64,000 nucleotides of DNA from Thunnus maccoyii. Its lineage: Eukaryota; Chordata; Actinopteri; Scombriformes; Scombridae. The translations under genes and the position numbers were made by a program. Positions 1 to 11,566 of the stretch are shown here, one piece after another. Position 1 is the stretch's first letter, and the number at the start of each line of letters is the position of its first letter. The stretch spans positions 987,001 through 1,051,000 of the forward strand of contig NC_056545.1 in assembly GCF_910596095.1 (NCBI RefSeq), read 5' to 3'. A model generated the notes under the pieces. It had not been told where the DNA came from. It worked only from the letters and a program-made list of their open reading frames with translations, and ran no database searches.

Positions 1-539
1 TCAACTCTGGAGTTAATCTGCTGGTAGAAGATAGAACAACATCCCAGAAGTCTGAAACAATAGCAGAAAAATCTGCAGAGACACATCTCTACCAGAGCGC
101 TGTGGATGAGGCCTTAAAGAGTCCAAATGGGCACCTGGACTTGTTCCTCCGCCTCCTCCTGGGTCTTTCACTGCAGACCAATCAGACTCTCCTACGAGGT
201 CTGCTGACACAGACAGGAAGTAGCTCACTGACCAATCAGGAAACAGTCGAGTACATCAAGAAGAATCATCAGTGAGAATCTGTCTGCAGAGAGAAGCATC
301 AATCTGTTCCACTGTCTGAATGAACTTAATGATCATTCTTTAGTGGAGGAGATCCAACAGTCCCTGAGATCAGGAAGTCTCTCCACAGATGAACTGTCTC
401 CTGCTCAGTGGTCAGCTCTGGTCTTCATCTTACTGTCATCAGAAAAAGATCTGGATGTGTTTGACCTGAAGAAATACTCTGCTTCAGAGGAGGCTCTTCT
501 GAGGCTGCTGCCAGTGGTCAAGGCCTCCAACAAAGCTCT
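1..539 (+). pseudogene. 3' end of the NACHT exon of a fish NLRC3-like NLR, frameshifted
   Basis: The exon enters from outside the window. It is open from position 3 and encodes the helical region after the NACHT ATPase of teleost NLRC3-like receptors, with recognisable stretches [20 protein letters not shown] and LLTQTGSSS. At about 264-268 one extra base puts the reading frame into a TGA at 273-275. The family pattern (ENLS, then LVEEIQQSLRSGSLST and EKDLDVFDLKKYSASEEALL) resumes in the +1 frame and runs to the end of the exon. The donor is GTAGGT at 540. It leaves GCT CT, which joins the A of the next exon at 664 to give A-L-L-S-G-C, the usual family junction. Family members are cytosolic pattern-recognition receptors. 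The frameshift and the stop in the second LRR exon argue that this copy is a pseudogene, although an assembly error cannot be excluded. Confidence 0.85.
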
Positions 540-663
540 GTAGGTGCACAGATAGTTATTTATTGATTGATTTATTCATTTATTGAAAAGATATTTAAAT
601 AAATATATTCAAGATGGGAGAAAAATATGTTAAAGTAAGTATTTTGCCACATTTGTTCTTCAG

Positions 664-837
664 ACTGAGTGGCTGTAACCTCTCAGAGAGAAGCTGTGCA
701 GCTCTGTCCTCAGTTCTCAGCTCCCAGTCCTCTAGTCTGAGAGAGCTGGATGTGAGTAACAACAACCTGCAGAGTTCAGGAGTGAAGCTGCTGTCTGCTG
801 GACTGGAGAGTCCACACTGCAGACTGGAAACTCTCAG
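664..837 (+). pseudogene. NLR LRR exon 1 (174 bp), intact in itself
   Basis: This is a single 174-bp exon, the standard size for one leucine-rich-repeat unit in fish NLRs. It is bounded by an acceptor (TTCTTCAG, ending 663) and a donor (CTCTCAG then GTCAGG at 838). It reads [20 protein letters not shown], then [11 protein letters not shown] and [12 protein letters not shown], ending in the phase typical of these modular exons (two bases of an Arg codon). It is in frame with the second half of the preceding exon. LRR units in this family form the ligand-sensing solenoid. The exon has no damage of its own but belongs to a gene broken upstream and downstream. Confidence 0.88.
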
Positions 838-1802
838 GTCAGGATTCATCAACCTGCTCAACTGATCACCATTTAAACTGTGATTTATATGAGTTGATAA
901 ACACCTGGACATTTTCTGTACTCAAATTATTTTCAGACCAGTTGTGTGTTTAGACCCTGTGAATAGCTTTCTATTTATATATTTTCATTAGTTTTGTTCT
1001 ATCTCCTGAAATACCAGAGAGGAGTTTTAGATTCAAAAACTGAATGAAGAACTGTGTAACTGGCCCAAAGTAACACACATACAGACAGTTATTCAGTGAA
1101 TAGTGTTTTGGTAACAGTTATAGTTTCTTTTAATTTCAGAGCAGTATCTGTGCTGGGATGATAGTGATTTTTAGTCACAATGGTGATATGACAGTGCATT
1201 CTAGCTGTTATATGGTTTACTACCATTTAGTTCTTCTTTTGTTTCTAACAACCTTAAAACTCTGGATGATTACTGAAACTGTGTGAAGTAGAGTCAGTGA
1301 CTGAGAGTGAAGGAGTCAGAAATGTTTGCTTGTTTTTACATTTATTTCCACAACCTTCAGTCCTTATATGCCACATCAGTTTGGATTCCTGTTCTGTATT
1401 CAACTGTGAGCATCTGAGACGGAGTCATTTACCTCTGTGACGTGTTGGAGGTTTGATCTTCTTACAAACTGTAGTCAGACTCTGTCACCTGCAGCTCCTC
1501 ATCTTATCAGCTCATTGTGGCTGCTTCTTCTTTTACTATTCTTTATTTAGACCTATTTTTAGCAGTGAAGAGGTGGCAGTCGCTCACATCATGTTGACTA
1601 AGGTTACAGGAAGCTGGAACTGCCTCACAATACACAATTACTGTGGTTGCCCATTTGAATTTAGAAGTTGTGACTGGAAGTATTAAGTTTAACTCTAAAG
1701 ATTACAGAAACACAGTGGTGATGAAAGTAATAAACACACTACCTTCCAGTCCTGCAGTGATCTCAGATCATGTGACACGTGTGTTGTTTTGTGTGTCTGC
1801 AG
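838..1802 (+). other. NLR intron between LRR exons
   Basis: Intron with a GTCAGG donor and a GTCTGCAG acceptor. It is AT-rich with no coding pattern, repeat or RNA gene that I can recognise. Confidence 0.6.
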
Positions 1803-1976
1803 CCTGTCAGGATGTCTGATCACAGAGGAAGGCTGTGCTTCTCTGGCCTCAGCTCTGAGCTCCAACCCCTCCCATCTGAGAGAGCTAGACCTGAGCTACA
1901 ATCATCCAGGAGACTCAGGAGAGAAGCTGCTCTCTGCTGGACTGGAGGATCCACACTGAAGACTGGACACTCTCAG
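1803..1976 (+). pseudogene. NLR LRR exon 2 (174 bp) with an in-frame stop
   Basis: Second modular LRR exon, again exactly 174 bp and in the same phase. It reads LSGCLITEEGCASLASALSS, NPSHLRELDLSYNHPGDSG and [12 protein letters not shown]. It then meets TGA at 1957-1959, where the family usually has a Trp or Cys codon before RLDTL. The donor GTATGG follows CTCTCAG at 1977. With the frameshift in the first exon, this gives two independent disabling changes in the same gene. A single-base change (TGG to TGA) is the simplest explanation. Confidence 0.87.
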
Positions 1977-2034
1977 GTATGGACAGACAGGTGGACCCTC
2001 TCAGGTGTGGATAGACAGGTTCACACTCTCAGAA
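1971..2034 (+). repeat. Short run of the 28-bp LRR-exon-end minisatellite
   Basis: About two diverged copies of a unit containing GACAGACAGGTGGAC and CTCTCAG. They begin exactly at the LRR exon end and its donor. The same unit is expanded to about 17 and 14 copies at 15,603 and 26,294, so this may be the ancestral seed. Confidence 0.7.
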
Positions 2035-2084
2035 ACGGACCAACTCACTCTCATGGCAATTCGTGCAACAGTCATGTAATTCAA

Positions 2085-2490
2085 TCTATCTATTCGTGTA
2101 CATTGACACACTTTTTCCATTTATTTCGTGACAGTCAGCACAACTTTCAAACTAATGTATTTCAATTGGAAGTAGGTTTTGTTCCTGCAGCACATTTTTT
2201 TCTGTCAGTTGGGACTCGGGAGCTCAGAGGCTGTATTGTTTGTGTTTGTTTATAACTGCTACATCACTCAACATTTAATCACAAGATTTTATCCTTCAAC
2301 AATATGAAAGGTTATGACCATCCGTTTCAATTATTTCAGCTTTGATTCTGAGAAATCAAGTTTTCTTGTCAGTTTTGGACGATAGTGGAAGCAGCTATGT
2401 TAGCCTACCCATGATCCTCAGCGACTGTTACTATGGTGAAGACGCCAGCTAAAGCCGTGACATAAGTTATATTCAGTATAACATTTTAGA
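2085..2490 (-). repeat. Dispersed repeat, inverted relative to the copies at 15,052 and 25,740
   Basis: The reverse complement matches 15,052-15,560 and 25,740-26,250 over most of its length with many substitutions and small indels. Shared landmarks are the CTCAGCGACTGTTACTATGG region and the CAGTTGGGACTCGGGAGCTC region. A stretch around the word GAGGATCATGGGTA is also shared with the foldback element at 56,108-56,683, which suggests a related family. No protein is encoded; open frames through it are chance. Confidence 0.7.
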
Positions 2491-3004
2491 GTAATGAAGA
2501 TTAATGGTTACAATCAGGAACAACATAATGTACTGTACATTGAAATGTAAAGAATATAATGTGTGTATGTATAGTAAACTCGATCAGCCATAAACTGTGC
2601 AATAATTAGAATTTGAAGCTTTGTGATTGGCTGATTTCTTGAGGCAATGCAGTTTGGGACTCGTTGTTGACTAAAGCTTTGTCATGTAGCTACACAGTCT
2701 CCTAGAGTTTTTATTTCAACGCAGCTGTTATTTGTTTGTACCGATGAACTGATCAGCCAGGAGAGTTTCAGGCCCATTAACTGTTGGAAATGTTTAAACA
2801 GGACATCATGAAACAGTTCATCTAGGAAAATAAATGAGATTACTTTTTCTACTTTTTCTACTTTTACTGTTTTTGTGTGACGATTGTTATCACAGCTCTT
2901 TGTTGATTAAAAAAAGCTTTTTTAAGAAAAGAATGAGATTACTTCCCAGTGGCTCAGAGTAACTCCTCCAACTTTGCATATTGAATTTATTTGTAGGCCT
3001 ACTT
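2491..3004. other. AT-rich non-coding stretch
   Basis: No gene, RNA or repeat recognised here. Confidence 0.5.
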
Positions 3005-3086
3005 TTCAAGTTATTATTATTATTGTTTTGTTTTTTTTTTTGTGAGCCAATGGGCTATCTATAGGAAGGTGTGAATTCTGTGATGA

Positions 3087-3125
<39 letters not shown>

Positions 3126-3196
3126 TTGATCAAAAAATTCATACACATAGACACACACACACACACATACACACACTCACACTCAACCACACACAC

Positions 3197-3239
<43 letters not shown>

Positions 3240-3244
3240 TTCAA

Positions 3245-3283
<39 letters not shown>

Positions 3284-3410
3284 TGTGAGCCAATGGGCTA
3301 TCTATAGGAAGGTGTGAATTTTGTGATGATTAATGTATATATATTCTTGATCAAAAAATTCATACACATAGACACACACACACACACACACACAGAGAGA
3401 GATATATATA
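3005..3410. repeat. Duplicated microsatellite block (ATT)n/(TA)n/(CA)n
   Basis: A unit of roughly 240 bp occurs twice in tandem, partial at the ends. Each copy has an ATT run, then GTGAGCCAATGGGCTATCTA, then AAGGTGTGAATT, a TA run, TTCTTGATCAAAAAATTCAT and a CA run. The copies differ mainly in microsatellite length. Open frames here encode only Ile-Tyr and Thr-His repeats and are not genes. Confidence 0.85.
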
Positions 3411-3412
3411 TG

Positions 3413-4562
3413 TACACTATGTTGCCAAAACTATTGGCTCACCTGCCTTGACTCGCATATGAACTTAAGTGACATCCCATTCTTAATCCATAGGGTTAAA
3501 TACGACGTCGGTCCACCCTTTGTAGCTATAACAGCTTCAACTCTTCTGGGAAGGCTTTCCACAAAGTTTAGGAGTGTGTTTATGGGAATTTTTGACCATT
3601 CTGACCATACAGAAGCGCATTTGTGTGTAATTCATCCCAAAGGTGTTCTATTGGGTTGAGGTCAGGACTCTGTGCAGGCCAGTCAAGTTCATCCACACCA
3701 AACTCTCTCATCCATGTCTTTATGGACCTTGCTTTGTGCACTGGTGCACAGTCATGTTGGAACAGGAAGGGGCCATCCCCAAACTGTTCCCACAAAGTTG
3801 GGAGCATGGAATTGTCCAAAATCTCTTGGTATGCTGAAGCATTCAGAGTTCCTTTCACTGAAACTAAGGGACCAAGCCCAGCTCCTGAAAAACAACCCCA
3901 CACCATAATCCCCCCTCCACCAAACTTTACACTTGGCACAATGCAGTCAGACAAGTACCGTTCTCCTGGCAACCGCCAAATCCAGACTCGTCCATCAGAT
4001 CGCCAGATGGTGAAGCGCAATTCGTCACTCCAGAGAGCGCGTCTCCACTGCTCTAGAGTCCAGTAGCGACATGCTTTACACCACTGCATCCGCCGCTTTG
4101 CATTGCACTTGCTGATGTATGGCTTGGATGCAGCTGTCTCAGCCATGGAAACCCATTCCATGAAGCTCTCTATGCACTGTTCTTGAGCTAATCTGAAGCC
4201 CACATGAAGTTTGGAGGTCTCTAGCGATTGACTCTGCTGAAAGTTGACGACCTCTGTGCACTATGCGCCGCAGAATCCGCTGACCCCGCTCCATCATTTT
4301 ACGTGGCCTACCACTTCATGGCTTAGTTGCTGTCATTCCCAATCACTTCCACTTTGTTATAATACCACTGACAGTTGTCTGTGGAATATTTAGGAGTGAG
4401 GAAATTTCCCGACTGGACTTGTTGCACAGGTGGCATCCTATCACAGTGTCCCACTGGAATTCACTAAGCTCCTGAGAGCGACCCATTCTTTCACAAATGT
4501 TTGTAGAAACAGTCTGCATGCCTTGGTGCTTGATTTTATACACCTGTGGCCATGGAAGTGAA
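3413..4562 (-). mobile_element. Tc1-like DNA transposon remnant with broken transposase
   Basis: The element is read on the minus strand. The terminus CACTATGTTGCCAAAA, preceded by TA, is the downstream end of a Tc1-like element; the other terminus is missing, since similarity stops near 4,560. Transposase pieces are the N-terminal helix-turn-helix (4343-4513: MGRSQELSEFQ, then SSREISSLLNIPQTTVSG) and the catalytic part (3580-4203). The catalytic part shows [12 protein letters not shown] and [13 protein letters not shown]. The second Asp and the Glu are separated by 34 residues, the Tc1 DD34E spacing. The two parts lie in different frames, and the C-terminal region has a deletion near 3,615 that changes the reading. 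It is a non-functional copy. Confidence 0.92.
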
Positions 4563-5809
4563 ATAAACCATTACCAAATTTAATTATCATTTATAAAATA
4601 TTTACTCTCTCTTCGTTGGAAAAAATCCATTATTGAAATTCTGATTAAAATGCTTCAACAGTGACACCTGCAGGGCAGGAGGAGAAAGAGCAGTGTGTAT
4701 GAGGTGGTGGTGGGGAGCAGTGGGGGGGGGGGGGGGCAGGCTCCTGCTGTCCTCCTCAGGGTGGATCTCTTACATCAATTTGAAGTACTTTATTTTTTTT
4801 CATGCTAATCTAAGATTGGCCAAGACACATAAAATGACGTTCCAAGGGAGGACGTTCTCCCTAACCAATCAACAACCAGAATACAATATTGACATCACTT
4901 TGGTCCAATGATAGCATATTAGAAAATAAATTAAAACTTGCCAATTACAAACTATATTTTTAAACGCATCAGTAAAACATTACATCTCATTTAGGCCCTT
5001 TCAACAACCAAATTACCCTCAGCGGGACTACGGTGACGTGCTGCTGCTCTGAAGTGAACTCCTCCCAACAACAATAGAAAGTTAACAACATAATTTAAAT
5101 GAAACAACCAGGAGAGTTAGCTTGTTTGTCATTGATGCTAATGATATCAGACTGGTTAACCAGCAGCCACAAAGTTCTGTCAACTAACAAACAAGATGAC
5201 CAACAGCCACAAATGGATGTTATGACATGAATACTTCATCTCCATGATAGAAAGAAGAAGACGTCAGATAACGTGAGTCAGATACAGCTTCTCTCTCTCT
5301 GTCTCTTTGGTTGCTAATTTCATCTCTGATGGTTAAATGTCTCTGTGTGGCTGTTGTGTGAATGTATCTCCTTAACCAGAATGCAGCAGAGATCATATAA
5401 TGTGCTGTAGGTAGTTTGCTTGTTGAAGTTACAGTGAGCTGTCTGGACTCACTCATTCATGTGGAATTGATCCAGTTTTTAATTGAGTGGTTGTTCAGTC
5501 ACCTGTTGATGTTGCGTGATTAGTGAATGAGTGTGCAGGAGGTCTGGCTGCTTGCTTCTGACAATTTCTTCAGTTGGTTTTTAAGCTGAGTCGTATATTG
5601 AGTAATAAGCTTAAAGTAACTAGAATAACAAGTGTTAACATGTCAGCTTTGTAGACTATATTTTATATGTGATGCATATAGATCAGAGTGTGTAAGTCAT
5701 GTATTTGATACATGCATTAATACTTTCTGATGTGAACCTACACTTTTAGATCTGTGAATGTTTTTAGTGTTCAGTCTTTCTAGTATTCAGCACTGATCTG
5801 TTCCTGTAT
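4563..5809. other. Non-coding stretch with a G-run
   Basis: A homopolymer G tract (about 14 G) sits near 4,722-4,735, preceded by GGTGGTGGGG. Otherwise no gene or named repeat is recognised. Confidence 0.5.
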
Positions 5810-6245
5810 CACATTATAAGCTTTGTGGTACTTTATATATTTCTGTATACTAAGAAAATACACAGGAAACACATGTAAATCATGTGATATGTTGTCTGTT
5901 TCTGATGAGAACATAAATCTGTTGTCACAATAGAACAATACTATAAATTTGAATTTAACTTTGTTGGTAAAATGACACATTGTGAATCACTGCACGGCTA
6001 AAATGAGCTCTTCTTTGTTTAGAAACAATATGTATATGCTAAATGTCTTTAAAGAAGCAGCCTTTTCACCACTCAGGGGTTTTTGTTTTTGAAAGCAAAT
6101 TGTTTTATTGGCATATAAAACTGTCCCCCACCCCTCTGATTTCATCAGCTGGGGAACAATGATATAGTTTGATGTGGTTTGTTGTAAGATTCCATGTTGG
6201 TATTTCTCCTGTCCTCTCCAATATTTTGAGTCACCAGCCGCCACT
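5810..6245 (+). repeat. Dispersed repeat, copy A (partner at 61,065-61,480)
   Basis: About 420 bp matches 61,065-61,480 in the same orientation. Shared words include CTGTTGTCACAATAGAACAA, GAGCTCTTCTTTGTTTAGAA and AAGAAGCAGCCTTTTCACCA. No coding potential or clear terminal repeats are visible, so the class is unknown. Confidence 0.8.
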
Positions 6246-7201
6246 GATATAACTATATATATATTATATATGTTCAGACGCGGCGCTAGAGTAAATCAAT
6301 AGGACGTGCATTTGATTTTCATGAGGGGGCACAATGCATTGTATATTTGTTTAACCTGTTATCAAACAAGTTGAACACAGCTTTGCACGGAGGATACACA
6401 GACCCCCGGTCCTTGTGAAAGAAAACTGAATAGTAGGTTATCATTTTATAAATCTTTTGTTTATATGTTGCAAATGTTTTTAAACTAAGGGGTCAGTGGT
6501 TGTTGTCAACTGAATGTGATGTAATGTCTTTGTCATTTTGGTATACATGCTGGTGAAGAAATCCTGCTCCTAGTCTAGTTGAACTCTTGAACTTGTTTCT
6601 ATCTGAGGGCTGCTTGCTGACCTCTGGGGTTAGCTAGAGATATCTTTGTCTTAAGCCTGCTGTTTTAGAGACTGAGTGGATCATGAGGTATCTAGACAAG
6701 CTAAAGTTGAAGGATGTCCATGTTTGAAGTTATTGATTGACCATGAGGTCTCGGTTAGATCGTATGACCATACTTGTTTGTAAGAAGGTGTAACAGTTTG
6801 TGGAAGTGTCTATTAGGGACCAGACTTTTTTAGCTTTCATTCTGGAGAGGTATAAAGCTGTCTGGTTTGGGTTAACAATCTTTAGAGAAAGGGCCGGCTG
6901 AACAACATGCTTTCTCTCCAAAAATACAAGATGATTGTATTCTTGTTTGTGTTTGGACATTTGTATAATTGTTACTGCTGGTGTGATGGATTGTACAGCG
7001 TCTACAACTGTGTCAACAAGTAACAATGTTTAATGCTTTCTTTATGTCTCTGTGTGGTTCTTGAGCAACGATAAAACATTTCCACAACATCCCCCCGCCA
7101 GTTAAAAAGGAACAAATTTAGTCTTTACAAACAGGAATGATGTCTGTGTTAATTTGCATATAGAGCGAGGAAGTGAGATCCGAATAACAAGTAGTCACTC
7201 A
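6246..7201. other. Non-coding stretch
   Basis: Contains a short TA-rich tract near 6,250. Nothing else recognised. Confidence 0.45.
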
Positions 7202-7498
7202 AGACGCATGTTAATACCAGGTGTAAACAGACGTACTTGGAGCTGTCCACTTGTGATCGGATCACCTGAGACGGATGTTAATACCAGGCGTAAACAGACG
7301 TACTTGGAGCTGTCCACTTGTGATCGGATCACCTGAGACGGATGTTAATACCAGGCGTAAACAGACGTACTTGGAGCTGTCCACTTGTGATCGGATCACC
7401 TGAGACGGATGTTAATACCAGGCGTAAACAGACGTACTTGGAGCTGTCCACTTGTGATCGGATCACCTGAGACGGATGTTAATACCAGGTGTAAACAG
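7202..7498. repeat. 67-bp tandem repeat, about 4.4 copies
   Basis: The word CGTACTTGGAGCTGTCCACT recurs at 7232, 7299, 7366 and 7433, an exact 67-bp spacing, with nearly identical units. Each unit also contains TGTTAATACCAGGCGTAAAC and the near-palindrome GTGATCGGATCAC. The open frames over the array are repeat-driven and not genes. Confidence 0.93.
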
Positions 7499-8446
7499 GG
7501 ACTAAGATGCAAGGAAAAGAAGCAAGTGAGGGAAACGTGGATGCAATTTAAGAGACTTGAGATGCAACCAAGGAAACAAAGCGAGGAGAGAGGAAACGAG
7601 AACATTTGTTTTTAGAGACATGAGACGTCCTTTCCTCTGAAGTGTCACATGAAGCGACATCCATTTCTGATGACGGCGGCGATGAACAGTCAGTTTTAAC
7701 AGCTGTAGAAACTTCTGATTAATACTAATAAATATTCACAGTTATCACTGCAGCAGCTGTTTCCTCTCTGCAGCTGTTACCTGTTTAACAAACATAAATA
7801 ACAACCTGCATTCTGCATTTATACTGTGTCCTGCTCAGAGGCACAGGAACCATTTCTACTCACAGAATGCGTTTATATTATTTATTGATTATTTGCTGTA
7901 TTGTTTGATATTCTGATAGTGAATTCATTATTTAATAACCCAGAATATGAGTGTCTTCTTAACACTGGAAAATATGTATTTGGCTAAATGTTTCAGGGAA
8001 AATGGAAATGATGTAACTCATATCAAACCCAACGCTCAGGAATTTTCAGCCTCACATGTGACTGAATGTAAATGAGGATAAATGATGTAAAATATAAATG
8101 TGTTGAACTGTTATTATGGATCAAATTAAAGTCAGGGAGAGTCTGTCTGTCAGCAAGAAACAGTTTAATGGAGGAAATAACATCATGAAAAGACAAATCT
8201 TTCTAATAAGAGACTTGAGATGTATGTGGGTGCTTTTCATTAAGCTAACTCTATGCTTCCTCGCGTCCTCTCTCCTCCGTGACCCGGAAATCGATCTCAT
8301 CCAAGTATCCCAGAATGCATTTCACACCAACCAGCAGTGAGTTCGTCTGAATGTAAAGTGAAGCTTCATGTTTTTACTGGACAGAACAGCAGCGCTGCCT
8401 CTGGAGCTCCACATGTACACATATCACCACATTTACACACATATAC
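7499..8446. other. Non-coding stretch before duplication copy 1
   Basis: No gene recognised. A 74-codon open frame at 8,116-8,340 has no family signature. Confidence 0.45.
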
Positions 8447-9029
8447 ATGGATTCAAATGAACAGATTCATTTCATTTATTTTATTAAGCTACATAACAGT
8501 TTAGATTTTTATTATAGCTACATTACAGACTGAATAACATCATTTACTGCATCTCTCTGTCAGTGAGGTTTTTGTTTTGTGAGATAAAAAGTGTTAGTGG
8601 AGCTTTGAGTTGAGATTATTTTGTCACAGTACAGTCAGGTAGGTGTGTTGAAGCTGAGCTGCTGCTGTTCCAGCTGCAGAATGATCTACTGCGTCCTCTC
8701 GTCCTCACAAGTTTGTACTACTGAGTCCAACTTGCCAAGTCTGAACTAGCAAGTACACAAGTCCCAACTTGGTGTATTTGGTATTGAGAATATATCAATT
8801 ACGTCATATATAAGATATATGCACATATTTTTTCCAGCTGGCTGAGGAGACTATTATGCATGCAAGCATAGATTGTACTAAATATGATCAATAAAGACAA
8901 TATATGAAGGAAGAACTCAGGAAGACTGGACTTCAGGAGCTCAGTGTTCAAACTTTAATGAACCTGCCAAGTGGGTGCAGCAGTAGTTTTCTTTGAGTTT
9001 ATTAGACAGACAGGATTAATGTGTAGGAT

Positions 9030-9608
9030 TTAATCTCTGGTCCACACCCCGGAGCAGAGGGTGGCGGTAATGCACCTAATACGCTGGTTGACAACCGCCG
9101 TTATAAAACAAAAAGAAGAAGTTTTTTTTTCCAGACAGAGTGATACCTCCTGTCAGCCGAGGGGTTTCCTATCTGTGCAGCCGAACATAGCAGCTCCTCC
9201 GCAGACTGTTTCACCCTGACGGTCCCGGTGTTTTCTCCGCAGGCTGCACTTCACTCAGCTGCCCGACAGACCCACTGCTTCTTCCCGCTTTAACCTGAAT
9301 AACAAACCGGGGCTCGGTGCTCCGGTTGGATCCACATGGAGAGCCGAGGCTAACGTTAGCTGAGAGGCTAGCGGAGCGTTAGCCGCAGCATGTTAGGAAG
9401 CACAGCCAGCTAGCACAGCCAGCTAGCACAGCCAGCTAGCACAGCCAGCTAGCACAGCCAGCTAGCCTCAGAGAAACAGAGAAACAGAGAGAGTAGTTGG
9501 CAGTTACACGTTTCATTTGGCATTAAGTGCATTTAGAGGCTAAATGATTTAGCAGCAAGATGGACGGTGGATAAAGAGGAAGGGTGGAGCAGAGAGAGAG
9601 AAAGAAAG
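9030..9608 (+). promoter_or_regulatory. GC-rich promoter-like / 5'-UTR-like segment (copy 1)
   Basis: CpG content rises sharply here compared with the AT-rich surroundings (CCGAACATAG, CCCGGTGTT, AACAAACCGGGGCTCGG, TAACGTTAGC). It ends in a possible donor (GAAAG then GTAAAT near 9,608) and contains a 13-bp tandem repeat (9,401-9,467). The layout resembles a CpG-rich promoter with a non-coding first exon. No coding start is evident, and transcription is an inference. Copy 2 is at 24,300-24,850, with the last donor-flanking G changed to A. Confidence 0.4.
9401..9467. repeat. 13-bp tandem repeat, 5 copies
   Basis: Unit CACAGCCAGCTAG, five perfect copies here but only three in the paralogous segment at 24,668-24,708. 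Confidence 0.95.
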
Positions 9609-9937
9609 GTAAATAAACGTGCTAGCTAGCTAACGTAGTTCATGTTACTGATGCGTCATCATCGTCTCGTCAATGCTAAAGCTAATTAGCATATGTAGTC
9701 TAGTTAATGTGGTCAATATTATTATAAAATTCATGTGTTTTGGTGAAAGTTTCAGTGAGTGAGTTCATACTTTGAGCTGATAATTTAAAATGATTGAGAC
9801 AACACAACGTCTTCTGTCACTATTCAGGCTGCTGTCATTTGTTGGAACTTAAAGATGTGTGTTATTTAATGTTTGTGTTGGTTAAAGGACTATTTGAACC
9901 TTTGATGGGTAACTGTTAGTGTATATCAGTAAACTGA

Positions 9938-10945
9938 ACGAGGCTGAAGTTGGTATCCGATTCACAGCCTCCGATTGGAATTTCCCAGTCCACCTTAAAA
10001 TTGGCATAACGCCTGTAGATGGTGTTGTTCGGTCATTTTCGAGCTAATTCATGAGGTGAATAAGTAACAAATAGTGGGGAAATGAAATGAGGATGATTAG
10101 TAGACCGAAATTGTCCTAAATTTTGATCATTTTAACTGTAGCATATTTTTCTTTTTGCCCTTACTGATGGTAAACTGCATTTCAGTCTTATTGCTATCTC
10201 TGCCTATTTGCTGTGGGCTTAACTGCTCAGTATTAAAAAGTCTAAACAAACTAATACTCCAGTATGACAAGAAATGTCAAAGGGTATCATAATCCTGAGT
10301 TTTATTCATGTTTACTGTAATATTTTTTCTTAATGATCTCAAACCCTTTACTCTATTTGAGAAAATGCAAAAAAGGGCGATTTCACTGCTTTTTTTCCCA
10401 TCCAGACCACATACTTAGATCAGAAACCACTATACTTAGACCTGTCAAACCTGGACTAGATTATCATGGACACTCCGGAGAATCAATAAAACACAGTTTC
10501 AGATTTGTGAAACCTTTATTCTATTTGTGAAAATGTAAAAAAGGGCAATTTCACTGATTTTCTCCCATCCAGACCACATTAGACCAGGTCCACATCAAAA
10601 ACCACTATACTTAGACCTGTCAAACCTGGACTAGATTATCATGGACACTCCAGATAATCAATAAAACACAGTTTTGGATTTGTGAAACCTTTATTCTATT
10701 TGTGAAAATGCAAAAAAGGGCAATTTCACTCCTTTTTTGGCATCCAGACCACATTAGACCAGGTCCACATCAGAAACCACTATACTTAGACCTGTCAAAC
10801 CTGGACTAAATTGTCATGGATACTCCAGAGAATCAATAAAACACAGTTCCAGATTTGTGAAACCTTTATTCTATTTGTGAAAATGCAAAAAACAGCGATT
10901 TCACTCCTTTTTTGGCATCCAGACCACATTAGACCAGGTCCAGAT
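9938..10945 (+). repeat. Left inverted arm with ~175-bp subterminal repeats
   Basis: The first roughly 400 bp are the inverted counterpart of 14,320-14,725. From about 10,340 a unit containing CTATTTGTGAAAATGCAAAA and CACTATACTTAGACCTGTCA repeats with a 175-bp period (CTATT words at 10,521, 10,696 and 10,871). Confidence 0.9.
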
Positions 10946-11040
10946 CTCACTGCTTCTGGCAATGTTAGTCTCCTCACTCTTGCCAAAGCCTGTGCTGTGG
11001 CCTGTGTAAGTACCATAATTCAGCCATTAGTGTTCTTGCT

Positions 11041-11045
11041 CTTCA

Positions 11046-11076
<31 letters not shown>
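11041..11076. repeat. (CATA)n microsatellite
   Basis: Run of CATA units inside the foldback element. Confidence 0.9.
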
Positions 11077-11080
<4 letters not shown>

Positions 11081-11439
11081 GTAGACATTTTTATAGAGAG
11101 CTTTCTTTCAATACTTTGTTACAGTTATCAACATTTGATTGACTGTCCACTAACATTTTCCATCATTTCAGACCCTGCTTTTCTCCTCCTGCCCACTGGT
11201 TGTCCTTATTGTGTTCCTACTTTTTTCATTCACCTGACCTTGCACCTGCCTGCAGTCATGATCCTCATTACCTCATTATCCAAAGAGTTTATACTGTAGA
11301 CCTTCACAGTACCCTAGTCATTTGCCACAGTGTGTATCACATCTTCTAGTCATAGTGTTGCAACCCTTTTGTTTTGCCTGAGTCTATGCTAGTTTTTTTT
11401 GTTTGTTTGTTTTTTGCTTTTTCCTGCCTGCCTTAACTT

Positions 11440-11566
11440 AACTGCCTTATTTTTATTGCTTTGTGAAGCACTTTGTAACATTTGTTTTTAAAGTTCTATA
11501 TAAACAAATAAATAAATAGATTATTATTATTATTATTATTATTGTTATTATTATTATTATTATTAA
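11440..11566 (+). repeat. LINE-like 3' tail followed by (ATT)n
   Basis: TGAAGCACTTTGTAACATTT, then AAAGTTCTATATAAACAAAT, then an ATT run has the form of the 3' terminus of fish L2-like LINEs. Only the tail is present and no reverse transcriptase is visible. Confidence 0.55.

Noticed and set aside
13-228. Minus-strand frame at the window start
   Set aside because: Antisense shadow of the NACHT exon.
3059-3317. Ile-Tyr / Thr-His rich open frames
   Set aside because: Translation of TA, CA and ATT microsatellites.
7202-7498. CRISPR-like array
   Set aside because: Units are contiguous 67-bp repeats without unique spacers, in a vertebrate genome.
10811-11299. 162-codon open frame in the foldback element
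   Set aside because: It lies across subterminal repeats and a CATA microsatellite, and no domain is recognisable.
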